Below the pieces are notes generated by a model. That model had not been told where the DNA came from and ran no database searches. It saw only the letters and a program-made list of their open reading frames with translations. A stretch of 64,000 bases of DNA from Alistipes sp. (GTDB taxonomy: Bacteria > Bacteroidota > Bacteroidia > Bacteroidales > Rikenellaceae), in the NCBI GenBank assembly GCA_017546725.1, contig JAFYRX010000034.1, positions 51,102-115,101 on the forward strand, read 5' to 3'. The position numbers and the translations under genes were made by a program. Positions 36,021-43,326 of the stretch are shown in pieces (position 1 is the stretch's first letter; each line of letters begins with the position of its first letter).

Positions 36021-37361
36021 ATGAACGTAAAGAATATAATGGCCGATTTGGAGCGCAAGCACCACGGCGAGAGCGAATATTTACAGGCTGTACAAGAGGT
36101 ATTGGAGTCTATCGAGGAGGTTTACAACGACCATCCCGAATTTGAGAAGGCTAAAATCGTGGAACGTATGGTCGAGCCCGACCGCATAATCACATTCCGC
36201 GTAACGTGGGTAGATGACAAGGGCGAGATTCAGACCAACCTCGGCTACCGCGTACAATTCAATAGTGCCATAGGCCCTTACAAGGGAGGCATACGTTTCC
36301 ACGCTGCAGTAAACCCATCGATGCTCAAGTTCTTGGGTTTCGAGCAGACCTTCAAGAATGCACTCACAACGCTGCCTATGGGCGGTGCAAAGGGTGGCTC
36401 AGATTTCAGCCCCAAGGGTAAGTCAGATGCCGAGATTATGCGTTTCTGCCAGGCCTTTATGCTCGAACTTTGGAACAACATAGGCCCCGACACCGACGTA
36501 CCCGCAGGTGACGTAGGCGTGGGTGGTCGCGAGATTGGCTATATGTATGGTATGTACAAGAAGTTGGCGCGCGAATACAACACAGGCGTGCTTACAGGCA
36601 AGGGCCTCACGTGGGGTGGCTCACTCATCCGCCCCGAGGCTACGGGCTTCGGCGCACTCTACTTTGTGGAGCATATGTTGCAGCAGGCGGGCAAGGATAT
36701 CAAGGGCAAGACGGTCGCTATCTCGGGCTTCGGCAACGTGGCGTGGGGTGCAGCGCAGAAGGCTACAGAGTTGGGTGCAAAGGTGATAGCCATATCTGGC
36801 CCCGACGGCGTTATCTACAACCCCAACGGAATGACCGCCGAGAAGATTGACTATATGCTGGAGTTGCGCGCATCGAACCGCGACATAGTATCACCCTTTG
36901 CCGAGCGATTCCCCGATGCGGAGTTTATCGCGGGCAAGAAGGCGTGGAGCATCAAGTGCGACATTGCCCTGCCGTGTGCCTTCCAGAACGAACTCACGGG
37001 CGACGATGCACGCACACTGCTCGAGGGCGGAACGTGGTGCGTAGCCGAGGTATCGAATATGGGTTGCACATCCGAGGCTATAGCCACACTTCAGGGAGCA
37101 GGCATTCTGTTCGCACCGGGCAAGGCCGTCAATGCGGGCGGTGTAGCCACATCGGGCTTGGAGATGACGCAGAACGCGCAACACCTCTCGTGGTCAGCCG
37201 ACGAGGTGGACCAGAAACTGCACTACATAATGTCGCAGATTCACGACGCCTGCGTACGCTATGGCGAGCAGCCCGACGGCAGAATCAACTACGTCAAGGG
37301 CGCCAACATCGCTGGCTTTATGAAGGTCGCACAGGCAATGCTGGAGCAGGGAGTGATTTAA
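36021..37361 (+). CDS. gdhA: NADP-type glutamate dehydrogenase
   Basis: The 446-residue length and sequence are those of the hexameric NADP-specific glutamate dehydrogenase, which aminates 2-oxoglutarate with ammonia. The glutamate-binding and catalytic segments are visible: PYKGGIRFHAAVNPS near residue 88, PMGGAKGGSDFSPKGKSD near 117 with the catalytic Lys, and DVPAGDVGVGGREIG near 160. The nucleotide-binding motif is GFGNVAWGAA near 237. It is cytoplasmic, has its own promoter and ends at a strong terminator. Confidence 0.95.
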   Translation: MNVKNIMADLERKHHGESEYLQAVQEVLESIEEVYNDHPEFEKAKIVERMVEPDRIITFRVTWVDDKGEIQTNLGYRVQFNSAIGPYKGGIRFHAAVNPSMLKFLGFEQTFKNALTTLPMGGAKGGSDFSPKGKSDAEIMRFCQAFMLELWNNIGPDTDVPAGDVGVGGREIGYMYGMYKKLAREYNTGVLTGKGLTWGGSLIRPEATGFGALYFVEHMLQQAGKDIKGKTVAISGFGNVAWGAAQKATELGAKVIAISGPDGVIYNPNGMTAEKIDYMLELRASNRDIVSPFAERFPDAEFIAGKKAWSIKCDIALPCAFQNELTGDDARTLLEGGTWCVAEVSNMGCTSEAIATLQGAGILFAPGKAVNAGGVATSGLEMTQNAQHLSWSADEVDQKLHYIMSQIHDACVRYGEQPDGRINYVKGANIAGFMKVAQAMLEQGVI

Positions 37362-37386
37362 GAAATAAGAATACATCCGAATAAAC

Positions 37387-37429
37387 GCGGGGCTGCGGCA
37401 ATATTTTGGCCGTAGCCCCGATTGTTTTG
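37387..37429 (+). terminator. Terminator of gdhA
   Basis: CGGGGCTGCGGC and a matching GCCGTAGCCCCG pair around AATATTTT, followed by ATTGTTTTG. Confidence 0.8.
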
Positions 37430-37441
37430 TCTAAAAAAGTG

Positions 37442-37449
37442 TAATTTTG
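37442..37449 (+). promoter_or_regulatory. -7 element of the CYTH-dipeptidase unit
   Basis: TAATTTTG, 18 nt before the chosen start at 37467; it lies inside the longer open frame and therefore argues for the later start. Confidence 0.6.
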
Positions 37450-37466
37450 CCGAAAACAACAGAGTT

Positions 37467-37943
37467 ATGGCACAAGAGATAGAACGCAAATTCCTGGTCT
37501 GTGGCGATTTTATGCCCGACGTCACATCCTCTTCACGCATCGAGCAGGGTTATGTGGCTCGTTCCGAGCAACTGACACTACGCATCCGCACGCGTGACGA
37601 GAGGGGTTTTCTGACCGTCAAAGGTCGCACCAATGCCGAGGGCACGACACGTCAGGAGTGGGAGTACGAGATTCCCGTTGCGGAGGCTCGTGAACTACTC
37701 TCGTTCAGCGCAGGCACCATCAGCAAGGTGCGCCACTTGGCTCCTATGATAGACGGCCACACCTTCGAGATAGATTGCTTCTACGGACAAAACGAGGGCC
37801 TCATCCTCGCCGAGGTGGAGTTGCAGTCGGCCGAGGAGGAGTTTCTGCGCCCTGCGTGGTTGGGCCGTGAGGTTACAGGCGACAAGCGTTACTACAACTC
37901 ACAACTACTTAAACACCCCTATTCACAATGGCCAAAAGAGTAG
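37467..37943 (+). CDS. CYTH-domain protein (inorganic triphosphatase-like)
   Basis: The 158-residue protein begins MAQEIERKFLV, containing the ExExK signature of the CYTH superfamily. Members hydrolyse tripolyphosphate or thiamine triphosphate, or make cAMP. Further conserved basic and acidic strands are LTLRIRTRDERGFLTVKG near residue 42, EWEYEIP near 67 and FEIDCFYGQNEGLILAEVEL near 105. A phosphatase role is likelier than cyclase for this short form, but that is inference. The open frame extends 45 nt upstream; I reject that part because the promoter lies in it. It overlaps the next gene by 16 nt. Confidence 0.85.
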   Translation: MAQEIERKFLVCGDFMPDVTSSSRIEQGYVARSEQLTLRIRTRDERGFLTVKGRTNAEGTTRQEWEYEIPVAEARELLSFSAGTISKVRHLAPMIDGHTFEIDCFYGQNEGLILAEVELQSAEEEFLRPAWLGREVTGDKRYYNSQLLKHPYSQWPKE

Positions 37944-38650
37944 CCTCGCTATTGATTTTCCTGCAACTCGCTCTGCTGACAACACTGTCGGCACAGACCT
38001 CTGCGCCCGACTATGAAGAGCGGATGCGCAAGGCGGGGTTGGTCGATATACAATCGCTCGACGACGAGATTGAGGTTGCGCTAAAATATGCGACGGAGGA
38101 TAATTTTGTAGGCCAGAATATGTACGGCACACTGCGCAAAGCCTTTTTCCGCCCCCACTTCGCCAAAAAGATTGTCGAGGCACAACGCCATCTGCGTGAG
38201 CGCCATCCCGACTACTCGCTACTCATCTACGATGCCGCCCGCCCATTAAGCGTACAACGCCGTATGCGCAAGGCTGTGGAGGGCACTCCCCTGACGGCAT
38301 ACGTTGCCGATGGAGCACGCGGAGGACGTCACAACTATGGTGCAGCGGTAGATTTGACCATCATCGACGGCAATGGGCAACCGCTCGATATGGGTGCACC
38401 CTTCGACCATTTTGGTCGTGAGGCGTGGATTGGGACCGACAAGAACACCACGCTGGAGAGTTACAAGGCCTATGTCGAATGGCAACGCAAGGAGGGGATA
38501 ATCTCCGATGAGGCGGCCCGCAATCGCACGCTGTTGCTCGAGGTTATGAACAGCGTCGGCCTGCGCCCTTATGCCAAGGAGTGGTGGCACTATCAGGAGC
38601 GCGTCTCGATGCCCCGCACCCGCGAGATTTATCCGTTGCTGGATTTTTAA
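37928..38650 (+). CDS. Secreted M15-family D-Ala-D-Ala dipeptidase (VanX/DdpX-like)
   Basis: The 240-residue protein has a Sec signal (ending TTLSAQ, about residue 22). The zinc site of the M15D family is present: GGRHNYGAAVDLT near residue 136 supplies His and Asp, and EWWHYQ near 217 supplies the catalytic Glu and third His. The arginine segment DAARPLSVQRRM near 102 is also conserved. It cleaves D-Ala-D-Ala dipeptides, here outside the cytoplasm for cell-wall recycling or nutrition; no VanH/VanA genes are near, so vancomycin resistance is not suggested. It overlaps the CYTH gene by 16 nt. Confidence 0.88.
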   Translation: MAKRVASLLIFLQLALLTTLSAQTSAPDYEERMRKAGLVDIQSLDDEIEVALKYATEDNFVGQNMYGTLRKAFFRPHFAKKIVEAQRHLRERHPDYSLLIYDAARPLSVQRRMRKAVEGTPLTAYVADGARGGRHNYGAAVDLTIIDGNGQPLDMGAPFDHFGREAWIGTDKNTTLESYKAYVEWQRKEGIISDEAARNRTLLLEVMNSVGLRPYAKEWWHYQERVSMPRTREIYPLLDF

Positions 38651-38687
38651 GATAACGCCAACCCCTGAAAATATTGATATTTTATCG

Positions 38688-38695
38688 TACCTTTG
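38688..38695 (+). promoter_or_regulatory. -7 element of the GH92 gene
   Basis: TACCTTTG, 38 nt before the start at 38734. Confidence 0.6.
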
Positions 38696-38733
38696 CCCAG
38701 CAATCCGTTAGATTCAATTAAAATTAAAACGAT

Positions 38734-41088
38734 ATGAAAAAGAAGACTTTGCTTTATGTGTCATTGATGATACTGACTGCGACCTCATTGTTTGCCCAGC
38801 AAGCAAAAAGACCTGTGGACTACGTCAACCCGATGATTGGCACAGATGGTATGGGACACACCTTCCCAGGAGCCTGCGCACCGTTCGGCATTGTGCAGTT
38901 GAGTCCCGACACCGACACTATTCCCCACAACATAAACGGTAAATACCAGAAGGAGGTCTATGAATACTGCGCTGGTTACCAGTATCACGACACTACAATC
39001 GTAGGTTTCAGCCACACCCACTTCAGCGGCACGGGACACTCCGATTTGGGCGACATACTGATTATGCCGACAACGGGCGAACTCAAACTCAACCCCGGCA
39101 CAAAGGAGAATCCCGACAGCGGTTACCGTTCACGTTTCTCGCACGAAACAGAGAAGTCGGCACCCGGATATTATGAAGTGATGCTCGACGACTACAACGT
39201 CAGGGCGCAACTTACGGCTACGCAGCGTGTAGGAATCCACAAATACACATTCCCCAAGGGTGGCGACAAGAGTGGCGACGGACGCATTATCCTCGACCTC
39301 AACCACGGCATCTACAACTACGACGGCAAGACTCTGTGGGCATCTATCCGCGTGGAGAGCCCCACGCTGATTACGGGTTACCGCATCACAAACGGCTGGG
39401 CCCGCACAAACTACACCTACTTTGCAATATCGTTCTCGCAGCCCATCAAGAACTACGGATACAAGGATTTTGAGAAGATTCTCTACAACGGCTTTTGGCG
39501 CAAATTCAAGGTAAACAGCAACTTCCCCGAGATGGCGGGCCGCAAGGTCGTATCATACTTTGAGTTCGACACCGAGTCTAACGCCGAGGTGGTTGTCAAG
39601 GTTGCTCTCTCGGCAACAAGCACCGATGGAGCAGTGAAGAACTTGATGGCAGAGTCTGCAACAAAGGATTTTGATGCCATCGCCAGCGAGACCTCAAACG
39701 CGTGGAATGAGCAACTTTCGTCTATCGAGGTTGAGGGCTCGGAGGACCAAAAGGCTATGCTCTACACATCGTACTACCACACGATGATAAACCCCTCGGT
39801 CTATATGGATGTTGACGGCAAATATCGTGGTCTGGACCAGAACACACATCAAGCCGATGGTTTCAAGAACTATACGATTTTCTCTTTGTGGGATACATAT
39901 CGTGCCGAGCACCCCTTCCTTATGTTGATGAAGCCTACGGAGGCTCGCGATATGGCTATGTCGATGATTCGCCACCAGCAACAGAGCGTGCACGGCCTTT
40001 TGCCAATATGGAGCCATATGGCCAACGACAACTGGTGTATGAGCGGTTATCACGCCACATCGGTTTTGGCTGACGCCATCACCAAGGGTGCTAATATCGA
40101 CAAGCAGGAGGCGTTGAAGGCTATGGTTACGACTTCGAATGTAGCCTACTTTGACGGCATTGGTGATTATGTCGAGTTGGGATATGTGCCGTTGGAGACC
40201 ACCAGCACAGCTGCTTCAACCACTTTGGAGTATTGCTACGACGATTGGACAATCTACAACACAGCCCTCGCGGCAGGCGACAAAGAGGTTGCCGACGAGT
40301 ACTACAAGCGAGCATTGAACTATCGCAACATCTACGACAAGGAGTTGGGATTTGCCCACCCGAAATATCGTGACGGCTCATTCAAAGAGACATTCGATGT
40401 ATTGCAGACTCACGGAGAGGGATTCATCGAGGGCAACTCGTGGAACTTCTCATTCCACGTTCCACACGATGTATTTGGAGTAATCAACCAGATGGGTGGC
40501 GAGCAGGAGTTCCTGCGCAAACTCGACGAGTTGTTTGCTATGCACCTGCCCGAGGAGTTTTATGCCGCAAACGAGGATATTACGTCGGACTGTCTGATTG
40601 GTGGTTATGTACACGGCAACGAGCCGAGCCACCACATACCATACCTCTATGCTTGGACTTCACAGCCTTGGAAGACACAATATTGGGTACGCGAGGTGAT
40701 GAACAAGATGTACAAGAACCACATACGAGGCTTGGGTGGCAACGACGACTGCGGTCAGATGTCGGCTTGGTATCTCTTCTCGGCGATGGGTTTCTACCCC
40801 GTATGCCCGGGCACCGACCAATATGTTTTGGGGGCGCCATACGTGCCTTATATGAAACTGACACTCGACAATGGCAAGATATTCGAAATCAAAGCCCCCG
40901 AGGTGAGCGACACGAATCGCTATGTAAAGGCGGTACTCCTCAATGGCAAGCCCTACACCAAGACCTACATTACACACTCCGACCTGCTTGGCGGTGGCAC
41001 ATTGGAGTTTGTGATGAGCGCAAAACCCAACAAGAAGCGAGGTCTTGCTTTGAGCGACAAACCCTACTCATTGACCAACGGTGAGTAG
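38734..41088 (+). CDS. GH92 alpha-mannosidase
   Basis: The 784-residue enzyme has a Sec signal (ending LFAQQ) and the full GH92 layout: an N-terminal beta-sandwich starting RPVDYVNPMIGTDGMGHTFPGA at about residue 25 and an (alpha/alpha)6 barrel with LWDTYRAEHPFL near 387, GEGFIEGNSWNF near 560 and GNDDCGQMSAWYLFSAMGFYPVCPG near 668. GH92 enzymes are calcium-dependent exo-mannosidases that trim host or yeast N- and O-mannans. The linkage specificity cannot be read from sequence. It stands as a single gene with its own promoter and terminator and no SusC/SusD partners. Confidence 0.93.
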   Translation: MKKKTLLYVSLMILTATSLFAQQAKRPVDYVNPMIGTDGMGHTFPGACAPFGIVQLSPDTDTIPHNINGKYQKEVYEYCAGYQYHDTTIVGFSHTHFSGTGHSDLGDILIMPTTGELKLNPGTKENPDSGYRSRFSHETEKSAPGYYEVMLDDYNVRAQLTATQRVGIHKYTFPKGGDKSGDGRIILDLNHGIYNYDGKTLWASIRVESPTLITGYRITNGWARTNYTYFAISFSQPIKNYGYKDFEKILYNGFWRKFKVNSNFPEMAGRKVVSYFEFDTESNAEVVVKVALSATSTDGAVKNLMAESATKDFDAIASETSNAWNEQLSSIEVEGSEDQKAMLYTSYYHTMINPSVYMDVDGKYRGLDQNTHQADGFKNYTIFSLWDTYRAEHPFLMLMKPTEARDMAMSMIRHQQQSVHGLLPIWSHMANDNWCMSGYHATSVLADAITKGANIDKQEALKAMVTTSNVAYFDGIGDYVELGYVPLETTSTAASTTLEYCYDDWTIYNTALAAGDKEVADEYYKRALNYRNIYDKELGFAHPKYRDGSFKETFDVLQTHGEGFIEGNSWNFSFHVPHDVFGVINQMGGEQEFLRKLDELFAMHLPEEFYAANEDITSDCLIGGYVHGNEPSHHIPYLYAWTSQPWKTQYWVREVMNKMYKNHIRGLGGNDDCGQMSAWYLFSAMGFYPVCPGTDQYVLGAPYVPYMKLTLDNGKIFEIKAPEVSDTNRYVKAVLLNGKPYTKTYITHSDLLGGGTLEFVMSAKPNKKRGLALSDKPYSLTNGE

Positions 41089-41124
41089 GCATAAGAGGGA
41101 GTTTGATACGCAAAAATTCATAAT

Positions 41125-41219
41125 TGTCATTACGAAGGAGCATAGCGACTGTGATAATCTCCTACATCGAGTAACGTGGGAGATTGCCACGTCGGACTAA
41201 AGTCCTCCTCGCAATGACA
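41125..41219. repeat. Long imperfect palindrome, family D
   Basis: The ends TGTCATTACGAAGGAG and CTCCTCGCAATGACA are inverted repeats with two differences, and an inner pair AATCTCC/GGAGATT adds a second stem. Elements with this sequence type are frequent between Bacteroidota genes. Confidence 0.75.
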
Positions 41220-41268
41220 CAACAATACTAAAACTATATATCTCCTGAAAATTTTGAATTTTGAATTA

Positions 41269-41310
41269 CAAAGAAACAGGTTGCCAATAATTTGGCAACC
41301 TGTTTCTTTG
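41269..41310. terminator. Strong hairpin terminator after GH92
   Basis: CAAAGAAACAGGTTGCCAA and its perfect complement surround TAAT, giving a 19-bp stem. It can act on both strands between the GH92 gene and hpf. Confidence 0.75.
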
Positions 41311-41322
41311 GTAGGAATTGTA

Positions 41323-41427
41323 TAATAAGAGGGTTTTCAAGGCTTGCGATGCCCGAAAAACCACAGTTTACTTAGCGTAAATGAGGATTTTGAGGGCGAG
41401 CGTAACGCAGAAAACACCTTATTAGAC
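41323..41427. repeat. Structured repeat family B, copy 1
   Basis: The core from GGCTTGCG (41341) through CAGTTTACT..GCGTAAATGAGG to GCGTAACG (41407) is shared with the copy at 52276-52399. The flanks pair with each other (TAATAAG/CTTATTA and GTTTTC/GAAAAC), and TTTAC/GTAAA forms a central hairpin. Confidence 0.75.
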
Positions 41428-41438
41428 AATTGCTCGTT

Positions 41439-41726
41439 TTACTTATCTTTACGCCTCTCAATTTGGCGCTTCATTACATCCATTACATTGTCGATGGCCT
41501 CCTCGAATGTGTGGGCCTGCTCCTCCACGCGAATGTCACCGCCAGGAACACGCAATGTAACCACTGCAACTTTGTTTCCCTTTTCGCTATCCTTCTCGAG
41601 TTTCAAAACAACATCTACTCCGATAGCATTCTCGGCAACACGGTCCAACTTGGATAACTTTTTCTCGATGAATTCAATTAATTTAGAACTCGCATCGAAT
41701 TTCACTGATTGAATCTGTACATCCAT
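41439..41726 (-). CDS. hpf: Ribosome hibernation-promoting factor, short form
   Basis: The 95-residue protein is the short HPF/YfiA (RaiA) type that binds the decoding region of the 30S subunit in resting cells. The family pattern is clear: VQIQSVKFDASSKLIEFIEKKLSKLDRV at residues 3-30 and KVAVVTLRVPGGDIRVEEQAHTFEEAIDNVMD at about 52-84 (both described as spans). It lies downstream of xerC on the same strand, an arrangement common in Bacteroidales, although the tRNA-tuf cluster often found next is not here. Confidence 0.88.
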   Translation of the reverse strand: MDVQIQSVKFDASSKLIEFIEKKLSKLDRVAENAIGVDVVLKLEKDSEKGNKVAVVTLRVPGGDIRVEEQAHTFEEAIDNVMDVMKRQIERRKDK

Positions 41727-41761
41727 AGCCCTAAAATTTAGAAGTTAAACATTATATTATG

Positions 41762-41782
41762 CGAACTCCACTCGTGAGTTCG
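41762..41782 (-). other. Small hairpin between xerC and hpf
   Basis: CGAACTC and GAGTTCG pair around CACTCGT. It has no T-run, so processing or attenuation is as likely as termination. Confidence 0.4.
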
Positions 41783-41875
41783 TCTTGTCAAAATTTACTT
41801 TTAGCCGCTCCGTCACGGCCTACGCGGCAACTCTCGGCTCAACTGCCACACACTCTCTACAGCCCCGCAACTCTT

Positions 41876-42814
41876 TTACAACCTATCCGACGACTCGCCC
41901 GCTGAACGGGGATGCGCCGTCGAGTATATGCGTTGCAACTGCGCAATGTTGTTATGCGTATAGACCTGCGTCGCACTCAACGACGAGTGGCCCATCAGTT
42001 CCTGTATCTCGCGCAGGTCGGCTCCATCATTCAGCAGATGTGTCGCAAAGGTGTGTCGCAAAACGTGAGGCGAGCATTTACCCTGCACTCCACACTCCCG
42101 CAGAAGGCGTGCCACACTGCGCTGAACGTCGCTTCGTGAGATACGTTCTCCACGCTTGGATAAAAATAGTGCATTTTCTTGAGAAAAGCAAATATTACCT
42201 TCAAAATTTTGTGCCAGATATCGCTTCACCTCGCGGCTCACACGCTCGACCAGAGGGACTATGCGCGTCTTGTCGCCCTTACCCAGAACACGAAGTGAGG
42301 TAAAATCATTCTCAAAATCAGCCAAATCGATGTTGCACAACTCCGCCAGACGCAAACCGCAAGCATAAAGCATCAACACTATCAATGCATCACGCCGCTC
42401 AATCCAACTACCATCATTCAAACGCTGCAAGACGGTATCGACCACTTCGTCCATATTACCTTTGGGCACAAACGTCGGCAGCCGTCGTGACGTAGGCAGA
42501 GTCTGCACCGAGATAAATATGTCGTGATTGATGATTCCCTTGCGACGCATATAGCGATAAAACGAACGCAAGGTAGCGACGGCTCTGTTGATTGATGAAC
42601 TCTTCAGGCGGCCTGTATCGGTAAGATGCATAACCCAATTACCCACATCGGTGGCCGTAACCTCACGCAACGAGAAATCCTTGCCACAAGCACTGCATCC
42701 CCACTCCTCGAACGAATTAAGGTCGTGGAGATAGTTACGCACCGTCAGAGGCGAGTAACGTCGCTCGGCAGCGATGTAGGTAATGAATTTATCTATGAGA
42801 TTACGATTGTTCAT
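41876..42814 (-). CDS. xerC: Tyrosine recombinase, XerC-like
   Basis: The 312-residue protein has the SAM-like N-terminal domain (FITYIAAERRYSPLTVRNYLHDL as a span from residue 9) and the catalytic domain with all active residues: Arg in CGLRLAEL near 150, Lys in LGKGDKTRIVPL near 173, HVLRHTFATHLL near 245, the late His in LMGHSSLSATQ near 270 and the nucleophile in VYTH near 279. Length and completeness fit the chromosome-dimer resolvase XerC rather than a phage integrase, and no mobile-element genes adjoin. An alternative start at 42841 would add nine residues. It follows the cystatin-like gene by 35 nt. Confidence 0.85.
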   Translation of the reverse strand: MNNRNLIDKFITYIAAERRYSPLTVRNYLHDLNSFEEWGCSACGKDFSLREVTATDVGNWVMHLTDTGRLKSSSINRAVATLRSFYRYMRRKGIINHDIFISVQTLPTSRRLPTFVPKGNMDEVVDTVLQRLNDGSWIERRDALIVLMLYACGLRLAELCNIDLADFENDFTSLRVLGKGDKTRIVPLVERVSREVKRYLAQNFEGNICFSQENALFLSKRGERISRSDVQRSVARLLRECGVQGKCSPHVLRHTFATHLLNDGADLREIQELMGHSSLSATQVYTHNNIAQLQRIYSTAHPRSAGESSDRL

Positions 42815-42849
42815 TGCGAGGCAAGTTTGAAGTTTACCCAAAGACTCAG

Positions 42850-43209
42850 TTAGCGGCTCTGTCGCTCAATAGAGATTATACGCGGCTCACCCGCATTGGG
42901 CAGGGGCTTATGCACCACTATTACGGCATAAAACTTCTTGCCACCACGCTCTTGCTCCTTACCTTTGCACAGGAAGCGGTAGTTCACGCCCGCCACAATC
43001 TGTGTCGAGACATTTATGGGGGTATATTTGACGCCCGCCACATCGGCCGCAACGTTGTCGAACAATGCTCGCTCCTCATCGCTTAACTTGCGCTGCTCGG
43101 AATAGCCTCCCACCACAGCCTCCTCGGGAGATGAATTGAAGATTCTGTCGCACGAAATACAAGCGCACGACAACAAGAGAGCAGCAATTAGCGTATATAT
43201 GGCTTTCAT
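42850..43209 (-). CDS. Cystatin-like lipoprotein, putative cysteine protease inhibitor
   Basis: This 119-residue protein has a lipobox ending at Cys20 (CACISC), so it is a lipoprotein facing the periplasm or the outside. The mature part carries the three contact elements of cystatins in order: a Gly-Gly pair at 34-35 (AVVGGYSE), the QxVxG loop as QIVAG at 70-74, and a second hairpin loop with Pro at 102-104 (HKPLPNAG). A long helix-like stretch (LSDEERALFDNVAADVAG) lies between the first two, as in stefins. I infer inhibition of papain-like cysteine proteases. The open frame extends to 43287, but the start at 43209 follows a perfect promoter and begins the signal. xerC and hpf follow on the same strand. 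Confidence 0.72.
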   Translation of the reverse strand: MKAIYTLIAALLLSCACISCDRIFNSSPEEAVVGGYSEQRKLSDEERALFDNVAADVAGVKYTPINVSTQIVAGVNYRFLCKGKEQERGGKKFYAVIVVHKPLPNAGEPRIISIERQSR

Positions 43210-43232
43210 AATGGTCAACAGTTTTTGTTCTA

Positions 43233-43240
43233 CAAAAATA
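43233..43240 (-). promoter_or_regulatory. -7 element of the cystatin-like gene
   Basis: TATTTTTG on the minus strand, 23 nt before the start at 43209. Confidence 0.65.
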
Positions 43241-43272
43241 CGATTAATATTATTATGCGTCAATAGTTCCTG

Positions 43273-43303
43273 TTGCCATTTTCGCACAATTTGACTAACT
43301 TTG
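43273..43303 (+). promoter_or_regulatory. Promoter of the beta-helix gene
   Basis: TTG at 43273-43275, a 20-nt spacer and TAACTTTG at 43296-43303; the start is at 43327. Confidence 0.65.
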
Positions 43304-43326
43304 TACCAAACACAAACTACAAACGA

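Noticed and set aside
38246-38590. Antisense frame in the dipeptidase gene
   Set aside because: It overlaps the zinc-site coding region of a clear M15 peptidase and shows no independent features.
37928-38650. Vancomycin resistance determinant
   Set aside because: Only a VanX-like dipeptidase is present, with a signal peptide and no VanH, VanA or VanS/R genes nearby.
41125-41427. CRISPR array in the repeat-rich space after GH92
   Set aside because: The repeats are single palindromes of different families, with no regular repeat-spacer pattern and no cas genes.
41785-42303. 172-residue plus-strand frame opposite xerC
   Set aside because: It is antisense to the catalytic domain of xerC, low in complexity and without a recognisable start region.
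41876-42841. Integrase marking a mobile island
   Set aside because: The protein is a complete XerC-like recombinase next to hpf, with no tRNA junction, direct repeats or mobile genes beside it, so a housekeeping role is likelier.
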